Below, in pieces: positions 1 through 8,800 of a stretch of DNA of 16,748 bases (positions are counted from its first letter, which is position 1; each line of letters starts with the position of its first letter). The notes under the pieces are model-generated. The model was given only the letters and a program-made list of their open reading frames with translations, ran no database searches and had not been told where the DNA came from. The position numbers and the translations under genes were made by a program. The stretch comes from CAYNST01 sp964434105 (GTDB taxonomy: Bacteria; Pseudomonadota; Gammaproteobacteria; Pseudomonadales; Cellvibrionaceae), in the NCBI GenBank assembly GCA_964434105.1, contig CAYSTJ010000067.1, positions 1 through 16,748 of the forward strand, read 5' to 3'.

Positions 1-107
1 GCTATAACATGGACACATGCGGGAAGATCAGCATAAACTAAGTCTCTGATCATTTCGTGATATCTTTAACGGCGCGAGTCGTTTGACTACCTTGTGGAAT
101 TTTACGC

Positions 108-929
108 ATGCCCAACGACACAGGGTGCCCACTTAAAACTAAGGTATACGCTACCTTTATTTTCGCGATCATTGTTGCATCACTCGTTATAGTGGGTCTG
201 ATCCCGCTGCTCAATGGTGCTTTGCTCGCTCCATTTGCTCTTGGTCTGTTCCTGCTATCGGGTCCGATCTCAAACCGCGCATTACTCGCTCTGGCCTTAT
301 GCTTGACGGTTGTTCTTGGCTTCTTCATTGCCATATATAGGCCGGGGGGGTTCAGCTACCCACTGGTATGGCGAACCGATTCGCTCTACCCTGGAGGCGA
401 TAAATGGATCCTGTACGCAAATTTGAGCAAGGGACTCGGCGGTTACCTCGTTTTACTTTGGCTTGGCCATATCCATCACAAAGAGCCGCCCAACCTGGGT
501 AGAAATGTTTTTCCATCAATTAAAGACTGGCTATTAGCAATCTGTGCTGCGCTGTTCATTCTCGGGGTGGGCTATCTTTTCTTCGGAATTTCCTGGCAGC
601 CGAAGATGGTGAGCGGACTATTACCGTTTATCTTGGTAAATCTATTCGTGACTGTGCTGGCTGAGGAGGCGTTCTTCCGCCTTCTATTGCAAGATCAGAT
701 AATGCGGTTCAGTAGAGGTATCCTGGGAATACTGGCCAGCGTCGCAATTGTGTCTCTACTATTTGCATTCTCTCACTCCGGCGCCATTGGTTCGGCATTT
801 TTCCTATACTTAACAGCGGGTACCCTATATGCCTTGGTTTACACAGCCACTCGGAGACTGACAGTTAGCATCGGCACCCATTTTGGGGTCAATATCGCCC
901 ACTTCATTTTTTTAGAGTATCCATTGTAA
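108..929 (+). CDS. CPBP family intramembrane glutamic endopeptidase
   Basis: A 273-residue multi-pass membrane protein of the CPBP (CAAX protease / bacteriocin-processing) family, which cleaves substrates inside the membrane. The three family motifs are present in order: EExxxR (E186, E187, R191), FxxxH (F219-H223) and HxxxN (H258-N262), so the catalytic set looks complete. Hydrophobic stretches at about 14-35, 40-75, 107-120, 141-160, 168-186, 205-221 and 228-247 fit the usual 6-8 membrane spans. The ATG at 108 precedes the first hydrophobic segment, but no strong ribosome binding site is visible. No adjacent bacteriocin, maturation partner or operon is seen, so the substrate is unknown; the family includes housekeeping, immunity and prenyl-protein processing members. 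Family assignment is firm and the specific role is not. Confidence 0.88.
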   Translation: MPNDTGCPLKTKVYATFIFAIIVASLVIVGLIPLLNGALLAPFALGLFLLSGPISNRALLALALCLTVVLGFFIAIYRPGGFSYPLVWRTDSLYPGGDKWILYANLSKGLGGYLVLLWLGHIHHKEPPNLGRNVFPSIKDWLLAICAALFILGVGYLFFGISWQPKMVSGLLPFILVNLFVTVLAEEAFFRLLLQDQIMRFSRGILGILASVAIVSLLFAFSHSGAIGSAFFLYLTAGTLYALVYTATRRLTVSIGTHFGVNIAHFIFLEYPL

Positions 930-1029
930 AAGGGTGGGTGTCCGGATTGCGTCCGTAAGCTCACGAATCATTAAACCACTACAATAAAAGCCCGCTTGAC
1001 GTTGTGTTTTAGAATCAAGCTCTCCAGCA

Positions 1030-1537
1030 GTGGAAAAGCGGGTGCAACAACCGGATACCAACACGGCTTATGGCTTGCGTGACCGGGCCATCCTGGAGCT
1101 GTTCTACAGTGTCGGGCTGCGCCGGACAGGGTTGTGTCATCTGCAAATCTCCGACCTCTCCCTTAGCCGCAAACCGGTGTTCGTGAGGGAAGGTAAGGGC
1201 GGTAAAGATCGCTTGTTGCCCGTGGGCGAAACGGTCGTCTAATAGTTGTCACCTGGTTAAGCCAATACCTAAACGACGTGCGCCACCAACTCTTACTTGG
1301 CGTGACCGAAGCCACCCTGTTCTTGAACGACTACGGCGAACCCTTCCGGGACTCCAAGCTGGGGGATAAGGTCAAACGCTACATGCAAAACGCTGGCATT
1401 ACCGCCCCGGCTCTTGCCATCTGCTGCGCCACGCCGACTTCCGAGTGACGCAGGTGTATACCCCTGTGTCGATCCGTATGTTGCAGGAGATCCATGCGGC
1501 GACGCATCCGGCGAAAGCGGGAAAGAGTAAAAAATAG
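1030..1537 (+). pseudogene. Degenerate XerC/D-type tyrosine recombinase (integrase) remnant
   Basis: The catalytic part of a tyrosine recombinase spread over three frames. Frame one (1030-1242) encodes GLRDRAILELFYSVGLRR, including the first catalytic arginine region, then the GKGGKDR lysine turn, and ends at TAA 1240-1242. Frame two (about 1250-1400) continues with a WLSQYLNDVR-like helix and RYMQNAGI. Frame three (about 1408-1537) gives CHLLRHADFRVTQVYTPVS, containing the HxxR box and the tyrosine, and ends at TAG 1535-1537. In intact relatives about 25 residues separate HLLRHA from the second GHA block; here the two are joined directly, suggesting an internal deletion between similar sequences. 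The N-terminal SAM-like DNA-binding domain is absent. Two frameshifts plus the deletion make it nonfunctional. It may be the remains of the element that delivered the neighbouring toxin-antitoxin pair. Confidence 0.85.
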
Positions 1538-1584
1538 CTTGCTATATTAGCTAATTACGCTGTATGGCCATGAGGTAATGAACT

Positions 1585-1818
1585 GTGAACGTAACCGCCA
1601 CCGAACTGAAAAACCGTCTGGGGCAATACTTGGAAGCTGCCCAGTTGGAGCCTGTGATTATCGAGAAATCTGGTCGCGAAAGCAGCGTTATGCTGTCTAA
1701 GCGGCGTTATGACGAATTATTGGCACTGGAAGACAGGCTCTGGGATATGAAAGCTCAGCAGGCAGAGAAAGAAGGCTTTCTTAGCGAAGAAGAAACCCGT
1801 CAACTGCTGGACCAATAA
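1585..1818 (+). CDS. Type II antitoxin, Phd/YefM family
   Basis: A 77-residue antitoxin. The N-terminus (VTATELKNRLGQYLEAA, followed by PVIIEKSGRESSVMLS and a YDELLALED helix) is the standard Phd/YefM DNA-binding fold; the acidic tail from about residue 53 (KAQQAEKEGFLSEEETRQLL) would wrap the toxin. The start is a GTG at 1585, supported by a GAGG Shine-Dalgarno at 1572-1575 with 9 bases between it and the start. Its stop is 3 bases before the toxin start, so the two are translated together. By family rule it should neutralise the RelE-like toxin and autorepress the operon; a short TAGC/GCTA inverted motif in the preceding 1533-1555 region could be part of an operator, but this is only a suggestion. 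Confidence 0.88.
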   Translation: MNVTATELKNRLGQYLEAAQLEPVIIEKSGRESSVMLSKRRYDELLALEDRLWDMKAQQAEKEGFLSEEETRQLLDQ

Positions 1819-1821
1819 CGG

Positions 1822-2100
1822 ATGTCCTTAGTTCTCAAGATCTCCCGTCAGGCAGTGCGCTTTATCAAAACCCTGCCACTCAAACAATACATGCAAGTGC
1901 TCAGCACCCTGCTGGCCTTGATGAACAATCCCGAAACCCACGACAGTAAACAGCTTAAAGGCAGCAAGAATGGCAACCGCCGTGCGGATGTGGGTGAGTA
2001 TCGCATTGTCTACCGCACAGATGGACAAGAGCTGCTGGTACTGGTCATTGGCAAACGCAATGACGATGAAGTTTATAAAATCCTTGAGCGGTTGACTTAA
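1822..2100 (+). CDS. Type II toxin, RelE/ParE superfamily
   Basis: A 92-residue protein with the RelE/ParE fold: an N-terminal strand (LVLKISRQAVRFIKTLP), two helices, then KQLKGSKNGNRRADVGEYR leading into the C-terminal strands IVYRTDGQELLVLVIGKRNDDEVYK. Basic residues that commonly line the RelE active groove are present (R53, R54, R61, R65, K78, R79), with a late tyrosine at Y85. These fit a ribosome-dependent mRNA endonuclease, although ParE-type gyrase poisons share the fold and cannot be excluded. The ATG at 1822 lies 3 bases after the antitoxin stop, as is typical of antitoxin-first operons. The frame is intact, so the pair is probably functional. It sits beside an integrase remnant and was probably acquired horizontally. 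Confidence 0.88.
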   Translation: MSLVLKISRQAVRFIKTLPLKQYMQVLSTLLALMNNPETHDSKQLKGSKNGNRRADVGEYRIVYRTDGQELLVLVIGKRNDDEVYKILERLT

Positions 2101-2320
2101 ATGGACACATCGGCACTTATCCGCGTGTCACATACGTTGCTAAAAAACAAAAAGCCGCAAGGCAAGCGCCACGCTCGCACCGTGCCAGCGTCAGGTTCAA
2201 ACCGTCCGTTCAGCCTCCGACGCTACGCGCCTCCGGGCAGTGCTGGCGCACTTCTCTTAGACGCGTGGTGGGCTCTGCCGCGAGACTGCGACAGAGCATT
2301 GGTATAACCTGGTGCTCACC

Positions 2321-3601
2321 TTATTCGAGATGGGTGACGGTACCGATAAACATTATTGCGCCAGTCGTTCTGTCCCGGATCAAATAAATAAACGGTCTGT
2401 CGACACTTACCGGCATCGGTATCGAAGTGGGACCGCCTACCACTGCCGTTGCAGCGGCTGCGACCACGCCGCCCTCGTCAACTTCGATAATCGCTTTGTG
2501 CTGAATGGCGGTAAGTCGAAGGTCTTCACTTAGACCCATAGCGCGAAAGTCGGCGTTATCACCGAAAGCGTCTACCATGCCGAGGTTTTGCATGGGCTCA
2601 ACCAGCGACGTTTCGAACACCTGGCTGAATTTTGGCAGACGAACTGTGGCCTGGGTTTGCGGCGCCGCGTCAAGCGCTTCGGTAATTGCTTTCATGGTTT
2701 CAGCGTGCTCCAGATACGCTTCGAAGCTGCCTGATTCAGGCACTATGAACGCCATTTCCAGTTCCCTGCCGCGAAAAGGCAAAACAAGCACTTCGGCATC
2801 GTCAAGTAGGGTGTGGTAGACACCCGCCTGACCGACCATGGTATCCACCGAGCTGACACTGCCATCGAGGTTTGTGAAATCGGCGCGTTGTGTCAGCTGC
2901 TCTTCAAATGGTGAACTCCAGGGTGCTTTGAGGTAAATGGTGTTGGTCAAAACCATTTCTGTCAGCGGGTTGATCGAACCGTCCGGCAGCAAATCCGTGA
3001 TCAGGCCCTTCGTCCAGTCTTCAACTGTCGCGTTAATCGTGCGACGGGATGCATCAGGCGCGGTGGCGTAGTCCAGCGCATAAATGCCCTCACCATAGTT
3101 AACGGCGAGGGTATCCAAAAACGGTTGTGACGGCACAGCGCCCAAAGCAGGCCAGATGGCATTGACGATTTGTACATCTAACGCGTCCAGTGTATCAGTG
3201 GACGGTAAATTGCGATCATCCATCGCCAGCGTTAACCGGTTGAACCCTGCGTGTAGCGCAGTGTCTCCCAGATTGAACTGCAGGGCGTCGGCCATTTGCT
3301 CTTTGGTTGAGCCGCCAGCGGCAGCATAGGTCATTGCAAGGGTGGTACTAATGCTCAGCGGTGAGACCACAATGTCTTCCTCGGCGGTGGCGCGCAGCTG
3401 ATGCAGCAGGTCCAGCGCGAACTGGTTGTTATCCTGTATCAACTGATTAAACTGCGTGCTGTCGACATCGGGAGTGGTGTCGCGAGCGAGTGCTGACTGG
3501 TAGGGGGTGTAACCGGGTGCGGGACCTGCAAGATCATTGTCGTCGGCGCCGCAGGCGGCGAGCAGTGCGCAAAGGGCTGCCGTAGTTATCAATGTTTTCA
3601 T
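2321..3601 (-). CDS. Serpin family lipoprotein (serine protease inhibitor)
   Basis: A 426-residue serpin, close to the family's usual length. Residues 1-17 form a lipoprotein signal peptide with lipobox L14-A15-A16-C17; Gly at +2 gives no inner-membrane retention signal, so outer-membrane anchoring is likely. A linker of about 30 residues precedes the serpin fold. The hinge EGGVVAAAA begins at E376 and matches P17-P9 of inhibitory serpins, with small residues at P12-P9. The loop length equals that of alpha-1-antitrypsin, placing P1-P1' at Thr392-Ser393 within GGPTSIP; the next segment (RPFIYLI) is strand s4B. Val at P14 is bulkier than the usual Thr/Ser. An inhibitory suicide-trap mechanism against an elastase-like or other serine protease is inferred. 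A GAGGGAT ribosome binding site lies just upstream of the ATG. No protease neighbour is seen. Confidence 0.93.
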   Translation of the reverse strand: MKTLITTAALCALLAACGADDNDLAGPAPGYTPYQSALARDTTPDVDSTQFNQLIQDNNQFALDLLHQLRATAEEDIVVSPLSISTTLAMTYAAAGGSTKEQMADALQFNLGDTALHAGFNRLTLAMDDRNLPSTDTLDALDVQIVNAIWPALGAVPSQPFLDTLAVNYGEGIYALDYATAPDASRRTINATVEDWTKGLITDLLPDGSINPLTEMVLTNTIYLKAPWSSPFEEQLTQRADFTNLDGSVSSVDTMVGQAGVYHTLLDDAEVLVLPFRGRELEMAFIVPESGSFEAYLEHAETMKAITEALDAAPQTQATVRLPKFSQVFETSLVEPMQNLGMVDAFGDNADFRAMGLSEDLRLTAIQHKAIIEVDEGGVVAAAATAVVGGPTSIPMPVSVDRPFIYLIRDRTTGAIMFIGTVTHLE

Positions 3602-3973
3602 AGGGATATCCCTCGTTGAAACGAATCAGTTGCTGGTGTGGGATTAGCCTACGCCAGTAAACCCGCGGATTCCTTGCCCTGGTTATACTTTTTACAAGAT
3701 TTAACAGATAGGCGTTTTGGGTGCCCGCTCCGATGATTCAGGGGGAAGTGCACCATAAGACCAAGCGATAAGCCGTGGCGACCATGGCGCCACCCCTGTT
3801 CAATCCCATTGCCAATCATTATTTGGTCGAACGGCACAGCCGGGCCGGGCGCCTCCACTGTCTTGTGGGGCGCTGTTTTTGGTAGACGTGGTTGATATAC
3901 TCCCGGAATCGGATAACACGTATACTGGTTGACATCAAATTAGCAATGGCTCCAGAACCGAGGTATGTGACCC
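3602..3973. promoter_or_regulatory. Divergent intergenic region between serpin and yihY-like gene
   Basis: A gap of 372 bases between divergently transcribed genes, so it must hold promoters for both. A short inverted repeat, GTGGCG (3775-3780) and CGCCAC (3788-3793) around a near-palindromic CCATGG centre, could be an operator or hairpin. A TATACT hexamer (3921-3926) and a TTGACA hexamer (3929-3934) are present but are not spaced as one sigma-70 promoter. No gene is supported here. Confidence 0.35.
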
Positions 3974-4924
3974 ATGGTTTTCAGGATATTTGACAAGCTC
4001 CCTGCGCCGGTGAAGTACTGGCTCGGCATCCTGAGTGCCGCCAGCGGGAACTGGCTGGCGAGTCAGGCGTTTATTTATGCCGCTGCCCTGGCGTTCTTCA
4101 CCGTTTTCTCTATCGCCCCGATACTGGTCGTGGTTGTCACGCTGGTTGGGCTGGTAATGGGTGAGAAGGCTGTCGAGGGTCAACTGTTCGAGCAGCTCGA
4201 AGGCGCTATCGGTCCGGAAGCAGCTGGTGTGGTAGAGACGGCAGTGGTCAATTCGCAGATCGATCAGAGCGGCATCTGGCCGGCGCTGATCGGGATTGCC
4301 GCTACCATCGTTGGTGCCACCACGGTTTTCGCTCAGATGCAGCTGTCTCTGAACCAGATCTGGGGCGTCGCGCCAAGACCTTCCAGAAACAGCCTATGGA
4401 TTTTTCTCAAGAGTCGCGTGCTGTCGCTGACTGTCATTCTGGCCATCGGGTTTACCCTGATGGTATCGCTGGTATTGTCAGTCGCCCTGCGCGGCGTCAT
4501 GGCATACGCGGAGGAATGGCTGCCGGTTCCTGGCTGGGCGATGGTGGGCATGGAGCTATCTTTGTCACTGCTTGTCATCACGCTTCTGTTTGCGGCGATG
4601 TTCAAGATTCTGCCCGACGTGCTGCTGTCCTGGCGCGATGTTCTTCTGGGGGCGTTCATCACGGCCGTTCTGTTCACAGTGGGCCGATCCCTTATCGCCA
4701 TCTATCTGGCCTATACGGCAACGGCATCGACATACGGCGCCGCCGGTTCTCTCGCACTACTCCTGCTCTGGGTAAACTATTCCTCCATGATCCTGCTGTT
4801 TGGAGCGGCGTTTACGCGGGCACACCTCGAAGGCCGGGGCTTGCCCATTCGGCCCAAGCGTGTGGCGGTGTGCGTACATCGGGAATTGATCGAAGACGTG
4901 CCGCAGACAACAGCTGAGCGGTAA
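3974..4924 (+). CDS. YihY/virulence factor BrkB family membrane protein
   Basis: A 316-residue inner-membrane protein of the YihY/BrkB (UPF0761) family. Hydrophobic segments at about 34-62, 103-125, 148-172, 190-212, 222-245 and 255-282 give six spans. Family hallmarks are seen: the AFIYAAALAFFTVFSIAPI start of span one, QLSLNQIWGV after span two, KILPD before the fifth span, and YGAAGSLALLLLWVNYSSM in the last span. The ATG at 3974 has a GAGG Shine-Dalgarno at 3960-3963 with ten bases between. The molecular function of the family is not established; older annotation as ribonuclease BN is known to be wrong. The short cytoplasmic tail after residue 283 is unremarkable. No operon partner is apparent. 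Confidence 0.92.
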   Translation: MVFRIFDKLPAPVKYWLGILSAASGNWLASQAFIYAAALAFFTVFSIAPILVVVVTLVGLVMGEKAVEGQLFEQLEGAIGPEAAGVVETAVVNSQIDQSGIWPALIGIAATIVGATTVFAQMQLSLNQIWGVAPRPSRNSLWIFLKSRVLSLTVILAIGFTLMVSLVLSVALRGVMAYAEEWLPVPGWAMVGMELSLSLLVITLLFAAMFKILPDVLLSWRDVLLGAFITAVLFTVGRSLIAIYLAYTATASTYGAAGSLALLLLWVNYSSMILLFGAAFTRAHLEGRGLPIRPKRVAVCVHRELIEDVPQTTAER

Positions 4925-5880
4925 TCGCGTTATCGATGCCGCTTTGCCGGGGTGCCCCCGGGTCCATTGCGTGGAGATTGCAAAGGGTAATCCGGACGGT
5001 TATATGCGTTTTTCAGGCAGAACCCGGGTGGCTGAATTCGAAGACAAGGACGGCAAGTGCCGGTCGTTCCTTTGTATTTTATCCCTGACACGAAATCCAT
5101 CGAAGACGCGCGTTATTCATCGTAAAAGGTCGCAGACAGGAAGCCCATAGTCTGCGGTCGAGCTGGCTTCACGGCAGAGATATCCGATGTCCAGACTGGC
5201 GCTGCGCGAGCGAAAAAATCACTCCTGCCATCGAGCAAAGCGACGGGTAGTTGCGAAATGATCAGAGAAATAAGATATTTATCCAATTAAGGTTTGCCTG
5301 AAAAAAAGAGCACCTTTATACTACTTTTGCTCCACGTCTTATCAGACAAAGCCCAGCCTGAAACATTGCAGCTTCGGCGTTTTCCCGTCTGGTTAAACCT
5401 GACTGCGTGCTTGTCTGAGTCCTCGACGGGTGTCGTCGCAGAGCATGGATTGGAATATGTTAAGCGATTAATTGGATTTACTAAGGATAGTTACGGAGAT
5501 GTAGTGAGGTTTGGGGACCTCAATCAATCTTTTTTGCGGGGTGAGTGATCACGCACGTCCTGAATCTGCCCGCGTTGCCTGTAATGGCCGCAAGACGTCT
5601 GGTCTTGCGCAGTTGTCTTTGCATTGACCGGCGCTTATGCCTGTCCCTCTTTCTCCCGATCCTGGCAAATCTGTCAGCGCACGAGCGAAACCGCTTCGTG
5701 CTTCACTGCCCTATTTGAGACAGAATCATGTTGGTATCGAAGCGTCCACGCCCGGGTCGACTCCCGATCGTCCATTCATACGCGCTGTTTATCCGTCGAG
5801 CCTGCGCTGGCTTTTGGCACCTGTTCACGATTTCGCCGCGACCACTGCGCCCTGATCGCGTGTGTGCCGGGTTCGTGCGG
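4925..5880. other. Long region without a supported gene
   Basis: About 950 bases between the YihY-like gene and the quinoprotein. Short open frames exist on both strands, but none shows a ribosome binding site, domain, signal peptide or credible composition. The promoter of the large quinoprotein gene must lie towards its right end, but I could not pick a convincing -35/-10 pair. The frame of the downstream gene is open back to 5728, which I treat as read-through rather than coding because the segment lacks a signal peptide and is proline- and arginine-rich. Confidence 0.5.
4947..4961 (+). terminator. Possible hairpin after the YihY/BrkB gene
   Basis: CCGGGG (4947-4952) and CCCCGG (4956-4961) form a 6-bp GC stem with a 3-base loop 22 bases past the stop codon. 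There is no following T tract, so it is a weak terminator candidate. Confidence 0.25.
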
Positions 5881-8800
5881 ATGTATTTACGCATAGGCAT
5901 TGCGGTACTTGGAGCGGGCGCTGTTCAGGCCGCCGCGCAGACCAGCCTTCTGTCGAGTGAGGGTGACTTTTCGGCGGGCCGCGAAAATTTCTGGACTCAT
6001 ATTGCGAAGGGCGTGTCATCGGTGAGCTTTGACAACGAAGCGCACTTCGTGATTGCTGAACCGCAGGACGAGCCATGGCGCATTCAGCTCCTACACATCG
6101 GCCTGCAGATGGTCAGCGGCGCGAGCTACAGCGTCTGTTTTCGCGCACGGGCACCGCAGCCGCGCAGTATCATGGTGACGGTGGATGCCGGTGGCACGCC
6201 GAACTACAACGTGCTCAGTGGCGGGATCCAGTCATTTCTGCTTACCAACAGCTACGCTGACTATCAGTACACGTTCACGGCAACGGACAGCGACCCGACC
6301 AGTCGCCTGGCGTTTAACCTTGGTGGTGCCGCTGGCGATGTTTATTTGGATGATGTCGCGGTGTATTTGGGCGAGAAGTGTGAAGCCGATGAGAATGTCG
6401 ATAGTGATGGCGACGGCGTGATCGATGAAAATGACGTCTGCGTCGACACCCCTGTCGGCACCGAGGTGGATGCGACGGGCTGCCCGGTGCCGGCCCAGCC
6501 GGCGGACAGTGATGGTGACGGCGTGAACGATGAACACGACCTCTGTCCCAACACCCCCCCGGGTGACCCGGTTGATAGCGAGGGTTGCAGCATTATTGAA
6601 AATCCCGATGGCGTGCCGCAGTGGACCGGGCCGCCGCCTCCGGACGAGGATTTCCAGACACTGCCCTTGGCGACCGGTATCAACCTGCCGATGGAACTGG
6701 ATATTTCCGCTGCCGGCGATCTTTACGTTATCGGCCGACTCGGCGAATTTTATGCATATGAGGGCGGGGACCTGGTCGTCAAGAGCACCATCGAGACCAA
6801 CAGCTATGAAGAGGGCGGTCTGATCGGTTTTGCCCTGGATCCAAATTTCGTCACCAACCGGTTTGCCTATTTCCATTACACCGATCCGGAACTGCCCGAA
6901 CAGCGCATTACCCGGATTCCCGTGAATGCCGACAATACACTTGACCTGGAATCCGAATCCATTTTGCTGACCTACGGCGTCCAGCAGGAGGTGTGTTGTC
7001 ATTTGGGCGGGTCCATGGCGTTCGACGCGGACGGCAATCTCTACATATCCACCGGAGACAACACCAGTCCCTATGAATCGAATGGTTATACGCCCATAGA
7101 CGAGCGGCCCGAACGCAGTGCTTTTGATGCGCAGAAGTCGTCCTCCAATACCAATGATCTGCGTGGCAAGATCCTGCGCATTACCCCCACTGCGGACGGC
7201 ACCTATTCGATACCGGCTGGCAATCTATTTACCGCCGGCACGCTGCACCGGGCTGAGATCTACACCATGGGACATCGAAACCCGTTCCGCATCGCTATCG
7301 ACCCAGAAACCAACTGGCTGTATTGGGGTGACGTCGGGCCCGATGCCAACAGCTCCAGTTCCCGACGCGGACCGGCTGGTTACGATGAGCTGAACCGCAC
7401 CGGGGCCGCGGGCAATTTTGGCTGGCCCTATTTCTCCGGTGCCAATGAAGCCTATAACGATTACGATTTCGCCAGACGCGAATCCGGAGCGAAGTTCGAC
7501 CCGTTGAACGTGGTGAACGACTCACCCAATAACACCGGTGCATTGTCGCTGCCAGACGCGCAACCCGCCTGGATCACCATGAGTCACCGGGCGACCATGA
7601 TTGCCGATATTTATCGCTGGAACGATGCAGTCGAAGATTCCTTCAAGCTGCCCAGCTATTTCCACGGTCGACTGATTTACTGGAATTTCAACAACGATAA
7701 GGTGTTCGAGGTGGCAACCGATAGTGGATCCGACGAATCACGACAGTGGCTGAACACGTCGTTGGTGAAAGGCATCATTGACGGCCGCATTTCACCACAG
7801 AATAACCGCCTGTACATGATCGCGTACGGCGGCAACTGCTGTCAGTCGCCACCGTTTTCGGGAATTCTCATGGAAGTTCGTTACACCGGCGGCGGGCCGG
7901 AAACGGTCGCATCGAAAACCTACTATGCGGTGAATGTCGGTGGGGACGCATTCACCAGCGCAGGCGGAATCGAGTACGAAGCGCACGGCTATGTGGACAT
8001 GGGCAGTGCTCACGTCAGCACAGCCCCGATAGCCGGCACGGCGGACGATGAACTGTATCAGGTGCAGCAATATTTCAACGGGGATCTCAACTTCGCGTTC
8101 CCGGTGGAGGATGGCTCGTATGACGTGATTCTGCAATTTGCCGAACATTATTTTGATGAAGAGGGCGAGCGGCTGTTCAATGTAGAAATCGAGGGCCAGC
8201 GCATGATTACCGGTCTCGATCTGTTCGCTGTTGCGGGCGAGGATGTCGCTTACGATCGTCTGTTCACCACGCGCGTGGTCGACGGCGTACTGAATATCGA
8301 TTTGCTACAGGATGTGCAGAACCCGACCATTGCCGGAATTATTATTCGCAGACAGGGGCCGTACCCCGGCGGTTCTACCATTGTGCTGCAATCGGCGGTC
8401 AACGGCGCTTTTGTCACGTCCACGGGGGGCGTGGGTGCTACTACCGCCAACGTGAATAACGACGCAATATTTGAAATCGTCAGTATCGACACCACCCGGG
8501 TGGCCCTGCTTTCGGTGGGCACGGGGGGTTATCTGAGCGTCGCCACGTCTGGTGAAATTAATGCCGATGCCGCGGTGATTGGTGACGCGGAAACCTTTGT
8601 GATGGTTGAAAACGCGGACGGTAGCTACGCTCTGCTCAATGAGGCCATCGGCAGATACCTGGCCGTCGGCACCGGCGGGGCGTTGGGACTGGGCGAGGAA
8701 ATCGGGCCCGCGGCGCAATTCAGCGTCAGTCTGGCCGATGTGTGCGACCCCGTGGCCGGCGCTATCAGTTGCCGCAATTTTGCTCGACCATACCTGAAAA

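Noticed and set aside
9..2110. Direct repeat ATGGACACAT at 9-18 and 2101-2110 as element ends
   Set aside because: Only 10 bases match and the flanks differ; too short to call attachment sites.
2101..2533. Two small plus-strand frames after the RelE-like toxin
   Set aside because: The first starts exactly at the toxin stop and has no recognisable product; the second runs antisense through the serpin 3' end.
3649..3858. Minus-strand frame upstream of the serpin
   Set aside because: No start signal or domain; it lies in the divergent promoter region.
3929..3957. TTGACA as a sigma-70 promoter for the YihY/BrkB gene
   Set aside because: No acceptable -10 hexamer at 16-18 bases downstream.
5294..5548. 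Open frame on the plus strand starting with TTG
   Set aside because: No ribosome binding site, no domain, poor start, and implausible composition.
5728..5880. N-terminal extension of the quinoprotein to the ATG at 5728
   Set aside because: The extra 51 residues are Arg/Pro-rich with no signal peptide, whereas ATG 5881 begins a clear one.
6232..7002. Long minus-strand frame inside the quinoprotein gene
   Set aside because: Antisense to well-supported TSP3 and PQQ domains; no recognisable product, a composition artefact.
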